This document shows positions 18,174 through 27,285 of a DNA stretch of 64,000 bases, piece after piece. A program made the position numbers and the translations under genes. Source of the DNA: Rhodoferax sp. (GTDB lineage: Bacteria; Pseudomonadota; Gammaproteobacteria; Burkholderiales; Burkholderiaceae_C); NCBI GenBank assembly GCA_031291305.1, contig JARLJH010000041.1, positions 1-64,000 of the forward strand. Direction: 5' to 3'. The notes below the pieces were generated by a model. That model made no database searches and was not told where the DNA came from. It saw nothing but the letters and a program-made list of their open reading frames with translations. Within the stretch, counting starts at the first letter, position 1. The number at the start of each line of letters is the position of its first letter.

Positions 18174-20033
18174 ATGAGTCTTAACACCAAAGCCACCCTG
18201 TTTTTTGCCACCATTGTGGGTTTGTTGTTGGCAGCTTTAGTTGCCATCAGCTTGTATGCATTTCGCAGCTACTCCATCATTTCTGCAACCGAAAACATTC
18301 GCACCGCTGCAGAAATCGTGCGAGTGACGCTGACCGAGTCGATGATCAACGGCACCATCGACAAGCGCGCGAATTTCCTCAAGCGACTAATGGAGGTGCA
18401 GGGGCTCAAATCGGCTTATGTGGTTCGCTCACCGCATGTGGTCAAGCAGTTCGGCCCTGGGCTTCAACAGGAAACCGATGTCGGAAACGATGTGCGTGAA
18501 GTGTTGCGCCAAGGAAAGCCTCAGTTCACGCTGGATGAGGTCAATGGTGACCTGATCTTCAAGGGCACCATCCCCTACATCGCCTCGTCCCATGGTAGCC
18601 CCAACTGTCTGCAATGCCATCAGGTGGAAGAAGGCACTGTGTTGGGCGCCGTGACAATGAGCATGTCGATCTCTGCCATTCGCAACAAAGCGTTGTTGGC
18701 GGTAACCGGTATTGTTGCGGTGGTGCTGGCATTTTCCGTGCTGCTGTTGATCTTGATGCGGCGCTTGTTCAAGCCAATCTCCAATACCGCGATGGCAGTC
18801 GAGCGCGCCGTTCACAAGGCCATTGAGGGAGATTTCAAATCACACATCGAGCACAAAACCAATGACGAAATTGGTCACATCGCGGCGGACCTGAACCGGC
18901 TGTTGAAATTTCTCGATGACGGGCTCAACCGCATCGGTGACAGTGTTTCGCGCCTGACCGGGCGCACATCTTCACCCGACGAAAACCTGCTCAGTTCCAC
19001 CATCTCGATGGTTGATGGCTTGACCAAGGCGTCACATTTCAAGCAGGCCATCGAAGAAGATGAATCCAAGATCGAGATCTATCAGCGACTGGCAACCCTG
19101 TTGCAGCAAGACCACCAGTTGACGACGTTCTCAATCTACGAACTCAACAGCCAGAGGCGCCAGATCACACCCATTGTCGTGGATGGCCAGATTGGCGCGG
19201 ACTGTCGTTGGTGCGACCCGCAGATCCAGATTCACCCCGAAACCTGTCGTGCGCGCCGCACCGGCCACATGGTTGACGGTGTGAATTCGCCCGATATCTG
19301 CTTTGCGTTCCGTCCCACCGAACCTGGCAGTCATAGGCACATCTGCTTCCCGATCATCCAGTCCGGCGCCGTTGGCAGCGTGCTGCAATTGGTGAGCACA
19401 CCACAGGACCAGCAGCATGTGCTCGACATGGAACCCTATGTCAACGTGTATCTGCGTGAAGCCTCCCCGGTGCTTGAAACCAAACGTCTGATGGAAACCC
19501 TGCGCGAAGCCAATCTGCGCGACCCGATGACCGGCTTGAACAACCGGCGTTTCCTTGAGGAATACGTGGAAACTCTGGTCAACAATGTGCATCGCAAGAA
19601 GGGCCACCTGTCGATCCTGATGCTTGACCTTGACTACTTCAAGATGGTCAATGACACCTATGGCCATGATGCCGGTGATGCCGTACTCAAGGCTTTGTCC
19701 AAAGTGCTTAAACAATCAGTGCGGGCCTCTGACATGGTCATCCGCTACGGCGGCGAAGAATTTCTCATCATCTTGCAGGATGCCGACAGCGGCAAGGCCG
19801 ATTCGATCGCCGAAAAAATCCGTGTGGCGGTCGAAAACATCAAGACCCAGGTAGCTGGTGTGGTGATCAAGAAGACCATTTCGATCGGCATTTCCGACTT
19901 TCCGAGCGACAGCGACACGTTCTGGCAGGCTGTCAAATATGCCGATGTGGCGCTCTACCAAGCCAAAGAAACCGGCCGCAACCGCGTGGTGCGTTTTGAC
20001 GCCAGCATGTGGGTGGACAAGAAAGAGTATTAA
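18174..20033 (+). CDS. Diguanylate cyclase with periplasmic c-type heme sensor
   Basis: 619 residues from the ATG at 18174 (MSLNTKATLFF), chosen over an upstream in-frame start at 18063 because it begins the first membrane helix. Helix 1 spans ~7-29. A periplasmic domain (about 30-165) contains the covalent-heme motif CLQCH at 145-149, in the DUF3365/Tll0287-like style. Helix 2 lies near 175-200, followed by HAMP (about 200-255). A GAF-like region of about 140 residues carries cysteines in a CRWCD...HPETCRAR...ICF...HICF pattern. A GGDEF domain with active-site GGEEF (526-530) and RxxD inhibitory site RASD completes it. It likely couples redox state or a heme ligand to c-di-GMP synthesis. Confidence 0.88.
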   Translation: MSLNTKATLFFATIVGLLLAALVAISLYAFRSYSIISATENIRTAAEIVRVTLTESMINGTIDKRANFLKRLMEVQGLKSAYVVRSPHVVKQFGPGLQQETDVGNDVREVLRQGKPQFTLDEVNGDLIFKGTIPYIASSHGSPNCLQCHQVEEGTVLGAVTMSMSISAIRNKALLAVTGIVAVVLAFSVLLLILMRRLFKPISNTAMAVERAVHKAIEGDFKSHIEHKTNDEIGHIAADLNRLLKFLDDGLNRIGDSVSRLTGRTSSPDENLLSSTISMVDGLTKASHFKQAIEEDESKIEIYQRLATLLQQDHQLTTFSIYELNSQRRQITPIVVDGQIGADCRWCDPQIQIHPETCRARRTGHMVDGVNSPDICFAFRPTEPGSHRHICFPIIQSGAVGSVLQLVSTPQDQQHVLDMEPYVNVYLREASPVLETKRLMETLREANLRDPMTGLNNRRFLEEYVETLVNNVHRKKGHLSILMLDLDYFKMVNDTYGHDAGDAVLKALSKVLKQSVRASDMVIRYGGEEFLIILQDADSGKADSIAEKIRVAVENIKTQVAGVVIKKTISIGISDFPSDSDTFWQAVKYADVALYQAKETGRNRVVRFDASMWVDKKEY

Positions 20034-20210
20034 GAGCCCATCCGCAAATAACGTTGACGGACAAGCTCTCATTCAGCGTTGCCTTAAAATTCCGCCAGGT
20101 TCAAAGAACAATTCCAGCCTTCGTTGGCCAAGTAAGCATGACCCGGCGCGCATAAATGCCGGAATAGGGGTGGTTTTGACGCTTCCATGCACTGCCGGAA
20201 ATTGCTTGTC

Positions 20211-22154
20211 ATGAGCGAACGATCCCAAGAATCCATCGGGCGCCAATCCGCGCGGGCAATTCTGCGTTACGCGATCACAGCGCTGGTGGTCGTGTCGGTC
20301 CTGACCCTGGCGTTGCTGGCCATGGATACAGCCTCGACCCCGTTGGCTTTTTTGGGCCCCCTGTCCATGCTGGGCGTGGGGTTGATGAGCTGGTGGTGGT
20401 TGTCTTGCGGGCAAATTAACCGGTCCATCATCAGCCTGGTCTATGGCGTGTGCTTGGCAGCAACTGGCATCGCGGTTTTCACTGGTGGAATCAACTCGCC
20501 GATCATTCCGATTTTTCCGGTTTTGATCCTTAACTATGGCTGGCTCAGCAACACCGCGTCTACCATCCGTCTGACATTGTTGATCACAGCGCTGAGTCTG
20601 GCCTTGTGGGCAGCAAAACTGTTGGGCATCCTGCCCATGGGCATGATGACACCGTCGTCAAGCCACATCATGCATTTGGTCATACTTTATGCCTTGTCCG
20701 CCGCTCTTACAGCATTCATCATGCGCGCCTACAAACACCAGATAGGTGAACTCGATGCCATGAGCGAAGAACTCGCCGGATACACCCAGCTGCTGGAGCA
20801 AACCGCCAACTTGATGGAGCGCGCGCAAAGTGTTGCCAATCTCGGCAGCTGGTTCGGTGACCTCGTCACCGATGAAATCACACCTTCGGCCCAGGGCTGC
20901 AAGATTATGGGCATCCCTTCAGGTACCAGTACCAACTATCGAGGTTATATAGCGATGGTGCATGAAAGTGACCGCCAGGCGGTGACACAAGCCTGGCAAA
21001 CCGCGCTAAAAAATGGCACTTTGGATATCGAACACCGAATCATCGCCAACGGTGCTGTGCACTGGGTACGTCAAAAAGCCAAGATTGAATACGCGCCGGA
21101 CGCCACGCCCATCAGCGCGCTGGGCATCGTGCAAGACATCACCGCGCACAAACTAACGCAACTCGCCCTGAAAGCAAGCGAAGAACGTTACCGAACTCTG
21201 ATCGAATGGACACCCGAGGCTATTCTGGTGCATCGAAACACACACATCATGTATGCCAACCCAGCCGCCCTCAAGCTGTTTGGTGCCTCCAGTGTGCAAA
21301 GCCTGCTGCGAAAAAGGACCACTGACCTGATTCACCCCGACTTTCGGCCAACCCAGTTGGCACGCATGGAAAGTATCAAAAAAGGCGAGCCGCTACCACC
21401 CAGCACCGAAACTCGTTTTTTGCAGTTGGATGGCAGCCCCATCGATGTTGAGGTGCAGGGCACCGCCATCGAATTTGATGGCGAACCAGCAATACACGTG
21501 TCGATCCGCGACATCACCCAGCGCAAACATCTTGAACGTGAAATCCGCCAACTGGCGTTTTATGACAGCCTGACCTCCTTGCCCAACCGGCGCCTGCTCG
21601 ATGACCGCTTGCGCCAGGCGATTTCAGCCAACCGCCGTAGCGGGCATTTTGGGGCACTGATGTTTCTGGATCTGGACAACTTCAAACCACTCAACGACAA
21701 GTACGGTCATGCTGTGGGTGACTTGCTGCTGGCACAAGCTGCTATGCGCCTGACAAGATGTGTGCGCGAGATGGACACCGTGGCGCGCTTTGGTGGCGAC
21801 GAGTTTGTGGTGCTGCTTGCCGAGCTCGACACCGACTGGCAAAAAGCCCGTCAATACGCTGAAACCGTGGCCGAAAAAATCAAATCAACCTTGGCATCAC
21901 CCTACTCACTTTCAGTGCCCAGCCAGAATAATGACTCCCTGCACGTCGAGCATCACTGCACCGCGAGCATCGGCATCGCAGTATTTGCCAGCGCCAATGC
22001 CGACGTGCAAGAAATCACCAAATGGGCAGATGCCGCCATGTACCAGGCCAAAAATGAAGGCCGCAATCGCATATGCCTCTCCGAGCACTCAACCGACGAG
22101 GTCGTCAATCACTATTTTTTCGATAGTAGCTTTTCCTTAATGGAAAAGGGCTAG
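20211..22154 (+). CDS. PAS-PAS-GGDEF diguanylate cyclase with membrane anchor
   Basis: 647 residues from the ATG at 20211 (an upstream in-frame ATG at 20187 is also possible). Five or six hydrophobic helices occupy ~20-180. A PAS domain follows (about 200-310, with a PAC-like WVRQKAKIEYAP), then a second PAS (about 318-440, EERYRTLIEWTPEAILVHRN). The GGDEF domain has the motif GGDEF at 528-532 and RxxD as REMD. The catalytic motif is intact and there is no EAL. The last ~12 codons and the stop lie inside a dispersed repeat, so the C-terminal tail (FDSSFSLMEKG) is repeat-derived. Confidence 0.88.
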   Translation: MSERSQESIGRQSARAILRYAITALVVVSVLTLALLAMDTASTPLAFLGPLSMLGVGLMSWWWLSCGQINRSIISLVYGVCLAATGIAVFTGGINSPIIPIFPVLILNYGWLSNTASTIRLTLLITALSLALWAAKLLGILPMGMMTPSSSHIMHLVILYALSAALTAFIMRAYKHQIGELDAMSEELAGYTQLLEQTANLMERAQSVANLGSWFGDLVTDEITPSAQGCKIMGIPSGTSTNYRGYIAMVHESDRQAVTQAWQTALKNGTLDIEHRIIANGAVHWVRQKAKIEYAPDATPISALGIVQDITAHKLTQLALKASEERYRTLIEWTPEAILVHRNTHIMYANPAALKLFGASSVQSLLRKRTTDLIHPDFRPTQLARMESIKKGEPLPPSTETRFLQLDGSPIDVEVQGTAIEFDGEPAIHVSIRDITQRKHLEREIRQLAFYDSLTSLPNRRLLDDRLRQAISANRRSGHFGALMFLDLDNFKPLNDKYGHAVGDLLLAQAAMRLTRCVREMDTVARFGGDEFVVLLAELDTDWQKARQYAETVAEKIKSTLASPYSLSVPSQNNDSLHVEHHCTASIGIAVFASANADVQEITKWADAAMYQAKNEGRNRICLSEHSTDEVVNHYFFDSSFSLMEKG

Positions 22155-22172
22155 GGCCTGATTTCTTATAAA
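22120..22172 (+). repeat. Dispersed short repeat, copy 3 (supplies the 3' end of a gene)
   Basis: GATAGTAGCTTTTCC, TTAATGG, and AAAAGGGCTAGGGCCTGATT match the repeat pattern, with CTTTTCC/GGAAAAG forming the stem. It begins inside the diguanylate cyclase gene and contributes its last codons and the TAG stop. Confidence 0.65.
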
Positions 22173-22175
22173 TTC

Positions 22176-23366
22176 CTAGCCTAACGCCAGTTTCAGTCGG
22201 CCAATGCCTTCTTCTATCTTGGCGACATCGGCGGTGGCAAACGAGAGGCGCAACGTCGCCAGATCCGGGTCATGTGCGTAGAACGGCGCACCGGGCACAA
22301 AGGCCACCAACTTCTCGATGGCACGTTTGGCAAAGTTGGTAGCGTTCGCGCATTGACCGTTGGCACCCGTCAACCTAGCCCAGAAAAACATGCCGCCTTG
22401 CGGCGCATTGAAATCAATCGCATCGCCCAGGTCGCGCTGTAAACGCTGCGCCATAACCCGGGCGCGCTCGGCGTAGGTCTTGCGCACCACAGCCAGTGCG
22501 TCGCCCAACCGATTCAGGGTGAGGTACTGCGCACAGATGGCCTGGGTCAGGTTGCTGGTGTGAGCATCGCTGAACTGCTTGCACATCACGGCTTTGGCCA
22601 GTAACTCGGGCGGGGCAATCATCCAGCCTACGCGCAAGCCAGGTGACAGAATTTTGCTGAAGCTGCCGCAGTGTGCCAACCAGTCACGGCTGCCGGGCAC
22701 CGTGTCACTCAAGGCCAGCAAGCTGGGCGGCGGCGCGGCTCCAAAATACAACTCCCCATAGGGGTCGTCCTCAACAATCAGCGTTTGCGTGCGCACGGCG
22801 ATCTCCAGAATGCGCTTGCGCCGCTCAAGACTCAGCGTGGCCCCGCTGGGGTTGCCAAAGCTCGGAATCAGATAAACCAGCTTGGGTTTGTGCTCATCGA
22901 TCAGGGCTTCAAGCTTGTCCACATCCACGCCATCAGCATCAATCGGCGCGCCAATGATGTGCGCGCCATAGAGCCGAAAGCACTGAATGGTGGCCAGAAA
23001 GGTGGGCGCTTCGACGATCACCTTGTCTCCCGGTGAAATCATGCACTTGCCAATCAGGTCCAGTGCCTGCTGGCTACCGGTGGTGACGATCAGCCCCTCT
23101 GGCACCACGGTGCAGCCCTTGCCCACCATGAACTGGCTGATGCCTTCGCGCAGCGGGCCATAGCCTTCGGTCGCGCCATATTGCAGCACCGGGCCAGGGT
23201 TGTTGGCCAAAACAAAGGCGCTGGCCTGGGCAATGCCCTCGGCATCAAACAGCGCGGGGTCAGGGAAACCGCCAGCAAAGCTGATGATGCCAGGCTTGCC
23301 CAGTAGTTTGAAAAGCTCACGAATGGCGGAGGTTTCGACGTTTTGCAGACGGTCAGCAAATTGCAT
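22176..23366 (-). CDS. PLP-dependent aminotransferase (2-aminoadipate/aromatic type)
   Basis: 396 residues, fold-type I class I/II aminotransferase. It has ISFAGGFPDPALFD near the start, LQYGATEGYGPLRE, the Asn/Asp/Tyr PLP contacts (NPSGATL, EDDPYGELYF), and SFSKILSPGLRVGW with the Schiff-base Lys, then a substrate Arg in TLRLSFA. It resembles LysN/2-aminoadipate and multifunctional aromatic or branched-chain aminotransferases; specificity cannot be fixed from sequence alone. It is divergent from the HDOD gene and is not part of a clear operon. Confidence 0.88.
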   Translation of the reverse strand: MQFADRLQNVETSAIRELFKLLGKPGIISFAGGFPDPALFDAEGIAQASAFVLANNPGPVLQYGATEGYGPLREGISQFMVGKGCTVVPEGLIVTTGSQQALDLIGKCMISPGDKVIVEAPTFLATIQCFRLYGAHIIGAPIDADGVDVDKLEALIDEHKPKLVYLIPSFGNPSGATLSLERRKRILEIAVRTQTLIVEDDPYGELYFGAAPPPSLLALSDTVPGSRDWLAHCGSFSKILSPGLRVGWMIAPPELLAKAVMCKQFSDAHTSNLTQAICAQYLTLNRLGDALAVVRKTYAERARVMAQRLQRDLGDAIDFNAPQGGMFFWARLTGANGQCANATNFAKRAIEKLVAFVPGAPFYAHDPDLATLRLSFATADVAKIEEGIGRLKLALG

Positions 23367-23501
23367 GGTGCGAGACTTTCAGGAAAGAAATGCCAAAAAT
23401 CGGCTTCGAGGCCACATTCCTCGCAAATGGCGGGGCTTGATGGCTGGTAAATAGGGTAAATTGTGACCGATAAGCCAGCCTCTTCTCCTCTCAGGAAACC
23501 C

Positions 23502-24302
23502 ATGCAAGGTCTTGATGCTTTTTTTGCCTCTGTCACGCTACCCTCCATGTCAGAGGTTGCGCACGCGCTGATCCAGACGTTGCATGACGAGAACACCGAT
23601 GTGCATGCGATCAGCCACCTCATCAGCCGTGACCCTGCCCTGAGCGCACGCCTACTGCGCCTAGCCAACAGCGCTCAGTTTGGCCTGCCACGCGGCGTGG
23701 GTTCCATCGACGATGCGATCCAGATGGTCGGCCTGGGCCAGGTGCGCACGCTGGCGTTAAGCGCCTGTCTGAGCGACGCGTTTGCGCCGCCTCCTGGCCT
23801 CAAGCTGCAGGAATTTTGGCAAACCAGCATGGCCTGCGCAGGCTATGCACAATGGCTGGCAGCTGCACTGGACATGGACGGCCAGCAAGCCTGGTTGACT
23901 GGCATGATGCTGCGCCTGGGCGAGTTGCTCATCGGCCAGGCCAACCCGCAGGCGCTGACCGAGATCGAACGGTTGCCGCACCAGCCTGGCGCACGTTGGG
24001 AGCGCGAGAAACGTCTGGTCGGCTTTGCCGAGGGCCAAATTACAGCCGAGTTGGCGCGCCGCTGGAATTTTCCGATGCAGATTGCGCAGGCTCTTGAGCG
24101 CACCTATGACCCCCTGGTGGAACAGGCGTTCTCGCGCCTGGGCGCGGTGGTCAACCTGGCCGGCCTGCTGGCCGACACGCCCGATGCCGACGCGCTGGCG
24201 ATCGATGCCCTGCCGCACGATGTGATCGAAACCCTGGGGTTGGATGTGCGCTGGATGAAGGCCACTTTTCCGCCTGCCGACGGCTTCATCAGCCTGAACT
24301 GA
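23502..24302 (+). CDS. HDOD-domain signalling protein 1
   Basis: 266 residues from the ATG at 23502, which follows AGGAAA (a GTG at 23463 is a weaker alternative). The HDOD core covers about 10-210 (SRDPALSARLLRLANSAQFGLPRGVGSIDDAIQMVGLGQVRTLALSACL). HDOD proteins resemble HD hydrolases but usually lack catalysis and act in signalling, often with c-di-GMP systems. It is 4 nt upstream of nth and related to the HDOD protein on the other side of nth, probably by duplication. Confidence 0.85.
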   Translation: MQGLDAFFASVTLPSMSEVAHALIQTLHDENTDVHAISHLISRDPALSARLLRLANSAQFGLPRGVGSIDDAIQMVGLGQVRTLALSACLSDAFAPPPGLKLQEFWQTSMACAGYAQWLAAALDMDGQQAWLTGMMLRLGELLIGQANPQALTEIERLPHQPGARWEREKRLVGFAEGQITAELARRWNFPMQIAQALERTYDPLVEQAFSRLGAVVNLAGLLADTPDADALAIDALPHDVIETLGLDVRWMKATFPPADGFISLN

Positions 24303-24306
24303 GCCT

Positions 24307-24954
24307 ATGAAGCCCGCACAGATTCAGACCTTTTTTGCCACCCTGGCCGCCAGCAACCCGCAGCCGCAGACCGAGCTGGAATTTGCCAGCGTGTTTGAGC
24401 TGCTGTGCGCCGTGCTGCTGTCGGCCCAGGCTACCGATGTCAGCGTCAACAAGGCCACGCGAGCACTGTTTCTAGTGGCCAACACGCCACAAAAGATGCT
24501 CGATCTGGGCTTGGAAGGGCTGGAGGCTTACATCAAGACCATCGGTCTGTACCACGCCAAGGCGCGGCATCTGCTGCAAACCTGCCAGATGCTGGTGGCG
24601 CAGCATGACAGCCAAGTTCCGCGCACGCGTCAGGCGCTGGAGGCCCTTCCCGGCGTGGGCCGTAAAACCGCCAATGTGATCCTCAACGTAGCCTTTGGCG
24701 AGCCCACCATGGCCGTGGACACGCACATCTTTCGTCTGGGCAATCGCACCGGCCTGGCACCGGGCAAAACCCCGCTGGAAGTGGAACTCAAACTTCTCAA
24801 ACGCATTCCTGAAGAATTCATGATCCACGCGCACCACTGGCTGATCCTGCATGGCCGTTATGTGTGCCAGGCACGCACTCCACGTTGCTGGGAGTGCGCA
24901 GTCGCCGACTACTGCGACTACTCCCCCAAAACCCAACGCCCGCCCACATCATGA
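24307..24954 (+). CDS. nth: Endonuclease III (DNA glycosylase/AP lyase)
   Basis: 215 residues. The helix-hairpin-helix LPGVGRKTANVIL carries the catalytic Lys, and the VDTHIFRLGNR motif the catalytic Asp. The C-terminal 4Fe-4S loop has the pattern C-X6-C-X2-C-X5-C (CQARTPRCWECAVADYC). It excises oxidised pyrimidines. It is flanked by two HDOD genes, with an ATGA overlap to the second, so all three are probably co-transcribed. Confidence 0.95.
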   Translation: MKPAQIQTFFATLAASNPQPQTELEFASVFELLCAVLLSAQATDVSVNKATRALFLVANTPQKMLDLGLEGLEAYIKTIGLYHAKARHLLQTCQMLVAQHDSQVPRTRQALEALPGVGRKTANVILNVAFGEPTMAVDTHIFRLGNRTGLAPGKTPLEVELKLLKRIPEEFMIHAHHWLILHGRYVCQARTPRCWECAVADYCDYSPKTQRPPTS

Positions 24955-25787
24955 GCATTTCTGACCGTGCACCGTTCAGTGATCTGCAAAGTTTGATCCA
25001 ATCCGTGCAATGGCCGGTAATGCCCGAGGCCGGACAGGCGCTGATCCGAACCCTGAACGATGACGATGCCGACACTTTTGCCGTGTGTCGCATCATCAAG
25101 AAGGACCCCGCCCTGACCGCCACGTTACTGCGCATGGCCAACAGCGCACTGTTTGGCCTGTCAGGGTCGGTGGACACGCTTGAACGCGCGGTCAGTGTGG
25201 TGGGTATATCGATGGTGCGCACACGCGCCCTGTCATTGTGTATGGCACATGCGTGCCGGTTTCCGCCCGGTATGGATCGCATGGCGTTCTGGCAATACAG
25301 CCTGTTGTGCGCAGGTTACGCGCAGTGGCTAGCCGATCTGTGCGAGGTAGATGACCAAGAAGCGTGGCTGTGCGGCATGATGCTGCGCCTGGGCGGGCTG
25401 AGCGTGGTGCAGGCGCGCCCTGAGCACGCACACACCCTTGAAGCCACACCCTCTGACAGCGTCACGCGCTGGACGCTTCAGCGCCGCCTGGTGGGGTTTG
25501 ATGAAGGTGAGATCACCGCAGAATTGGCCCAACAATGGGACTTTCCGTTAGCCCTGGTCCGCGGCCTGCGCCACTGCGCGCAGCCGCTCGCCACAGACCA
25601 TCTGTCACGACTGGCGGCGGCCATGCATCTGGCGGCACGGCTGGCTGACAGCGGCGCGGTCACCAAACAGTCCATTGAAACGCTACCGTTGATGCTGCTG
25701 AACCTGCTCAAACTGGAGCCGCAAGCCCTCATGGGCAACCCTCCGGATGTCGCCGCCTTGGAAGACATGTCGCTGTTCAACAGCTAA
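24951..25787 (+). CDS. HDOD-domain signalling protein 2
   Basis: 278 residues from the ATG at 24951, which overlaps the nth stop (ATGA). The HDOD core (KKDPALTATLLRMANSALFGLSGSVDTLERAVSVVGISMVRTRALSLC) is a close relative of the first HDOD protein, including the paired tail features ARWxxxxRLVGFxEGxITAELA. The 3' end overlaps the convergent cobC gene by 4 nt. Role: signalling scaffold by family; no catalytic residues of HD phosphodiesterases are evident. Confidence 0.85.
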   Translation: MSISDRAPFSDLQSLIQSVQWPVMPEAGQALIRTLNDDDADTFAVCRIIKKDPALTATLLRMANSALFGLSGSVDTLERAVSVVGISMVRTRALSLCMAHACRFPPGMDRMAFWQYSLLCAGYAQWLADLCEVDDQEAWLCGMMLRLGGLSVVQARPEHAHTLEATPSDSVTRWTLQRRLVGFDEGEITAELAQQWDFPLALVRGLRHCAQPLATDHLSRLAAAMHLAARLADSGAVTKQSIETLPLMLLNLLKLEPQALMGNPPDVAALEDMSLFNS

Positions 25788-26335
25788 CACCCTGGCAGTA
25801 ACAGACATTGACCAAACGCCGGAGCGGTCTGCGGCCAGTCGCTCGCCTGATCCACCCGGCACATGCCTTGCGCCAACAAGCTGGCTGCACGGATCACCCC
25901 GGCGTGAGTGACCCAGACTTGAGGCTTGCCGCAGGCCACCGCCTCATCCCAAGCGCTGGCAACCCGTGCCATGACATCGGCCACGCTCTCCGCCCCACCA
26001 AAGCGGTGTTGCCAAAAGCTGGCCGTCCAGGCCGCATAGGCGTCTTGCGGGATGCTGTCCCAGCGTCTGCCTTCATGGCGTCCGAAATTCATCTCAGCCA
26101 GCCGAACATCTGTCTTACAGATCAAATCAGGCCTCAGCCCGCATAGATTAACGGCAAGTAGCTCGCATCTTTGTAGTGGCGATGTCATCAGCAGCGCTGC
26201 TTGGGGTAGCGTCTTGGCCAGTACGTTAGCCGCTTGGCTGGTAGCTACCAGATCAGCAGGAACATCCAGCGCGCCATAGCACACGCCGGGCGCTATCAAT
26301 GGCTGTGCATGGCGCACCAAATACAGATCAACCAT
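25784..26335 (-). CDS. cobC: Alpha-ribazole phosphatase-like histidine phosphatase
   Basis: 183 residues of the histidine-phosphatase (phosphoglycerate mutase) superfamily. The N-terminal phospho-acceptor motif is LVRHAQP instead of the usual RHG, followed by TSPLQRCELLA, LAEMNFGRHEGR and the second catalytic His in VTHAGVIR. It lies 48 nt downstream of cobS on the same strand. There the expected role is removal of phosphate from alpha-ribazole-5'-phosphate or adenosylcobalamin phosphate in nucleotide-loop assembly. Family is certain; the substrate is inferred from position. Confidence 0.82.
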   Translation of the reverse strand: MVDLYLVRHAQPLIAPGVCYGALDVPADLVATSQAANVLAKTLPQAALLMTSPLQRCELLAVNLCGLRPDLICKTDVRLAEMNFGRHEGRRWDSIPQDAYAAWTASFWQHRFGGAESVADVMARVASAWDEAVACGKPQVWVTHAGVIRAASLLAQGMCRVDQASDWPQTAPAFGQCLLLPGC

Positions 26336-26383
26336 GCCTGCGAGCCCGGTGGGTGTCCCGGCAAGGTGCCGTAGTAGCCAGGT

Positions 26384-27238
26384 TCACACGCTCACCGCCA
26401 AGCCCAGATAGAAGGCCAACTCACAGACTTGCTGCGTCGCACCCAGGCAGTCGCCAGTGAAGCCTTGCAACCGTCGCCAGAACCAGCGCGTCATCATGAC
26501 CCAAGCCACAAACGATGCCAGAACAGCTTTGGAAAAAGCCATCAACAGGCTCTGCAGGTCCACATCGATAGCTATGAAGTCAGTAGCCACCTGTCCATAT
26601 ACAGCAAGGGCCAGCGACAAAAACAACCATGAAAATCCGGTAACCAACGCACCCAGACTGATCTGATCAGCCAGCGGTTTGGACTTGGAGCCCGCGACAT
26701 CACCCACGTGCGCCAGCAACCGAATGGTGAGCAACGGCCAGGTGCGCGACACCACATGGGCCACGAACAGTGCCACCACCATCAGCGAGGCACTCACATC
26801 ACCCAACAAACCCAGCAGGGTCACCTTGCACATCAGCATGAGCACCACGGCGATGGCACCAAACGCGCCGACACGTGAGTCTTTCATGATCTCCAGCGAA
26901 CGCACACGGTCATGACTACCGCCCAGACCATCGGCCACATCGGCCAGGCCATCCTCGTGAAACGCCCCGGTGATCAGCACACCCAACGCTGTACCCAGTG
27001 CGGCGGCCACCAGCGGTGCCGATCCGGTGGCGGGCAGCGCCATCAGCAGCATGGCCGTGAACACCGCAACCAGCGCACCAACCAACACACCAACACCGGG
27101 GAAATGCCCGGCGCTGGCGCGCAGCATGGCGGGGCTGTAACCCACCCACGCCGCCAGCCGCCCGGTGATCGGAATGCGCGTGAAAAACTGCAGACTTAAG
27201 AGATAGTGGCGAACAAATTGAAGCGCAAAGGGGGGCAT
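26384..27238 (-). CDS. cobS: Adenosylcobinamide-GDP ribazoletransferase (cobalamin synthase)
   Basis: 284 residues, with six to seven membrane helices. It contains the CobS signature FHEDGLADVADGLGG near residues 93-107, plus SLQFFTRIPI at the start. It joins alpha-ribazole (phosphate) to adenosylcobinamide-GDP in the inner membrane, the last ring-loop step. It is located away from the main cob operon but paired with cobC. Residues ~205-224 are encoded by a dispersed-repeat copy (26568-26625), in a membrane-helix/loop region where inserted sequence may be tolerated. Confidence 0.93.
   Translation of the reverse strand: MPPFALQFVRHYLLSLQFFTRIPITGRLAAWVGYSPAMLRASAGHFPGVGVLVGALVAVFTAMLLMALPATGSAPLVAAALGTALGVLITGAFHEDGLADVADGLGGSHDRVRSLEIMKDSRVGAFGAIAVVLMLMCKVTLLGLLGDVSASLMVVALFVAHVVSRTWPLLTIRLLAHVGDVAGSKSKPLADQISLGALVTGFSWLFLSLALAVYGQVATDFIAIDVDLQSLLMAFSKAVLASFVAWVMMTRWFWRRLQGFTGDCLGATQQVCELAFYLGLAVSV
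26568..26625 (+). repeat. Dispersed short repeat, copy 4 (inside cobS)
   Basis: GATAGCTATGAAGTCAGTAG, a variable part, and AAGGGCCAGCGACAAAAA fit the repeat pattern, more diverged than other copies. It is translated in frame on the minus strand as part of CobS. Confidence 0.5.
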
Positions 27239-27249
27239 GGCATCACATC

Positions 27250-27274
27250 AGAAAATGCCCCCGAAACCGGGGCA
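27250..27274 (-). terminator. Rho-independent terminator downstream of dadA
   Basis: On the minus strand a TGCCCC/GGGGCA stem with a short loop is followed by TTTTCT. It lies 12 nt after the dadA stop codon and separates dadA from cobS. Confidence 0.65.
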
Positions 27275-27285
27275 AGGCGCATAGG

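Noticed and set aside
26139-26210. AAGTAGCTCGC...GGGGTAGC in cobC resembling the dispersed repeat
   Set aside because: Second half diverges too much to call.
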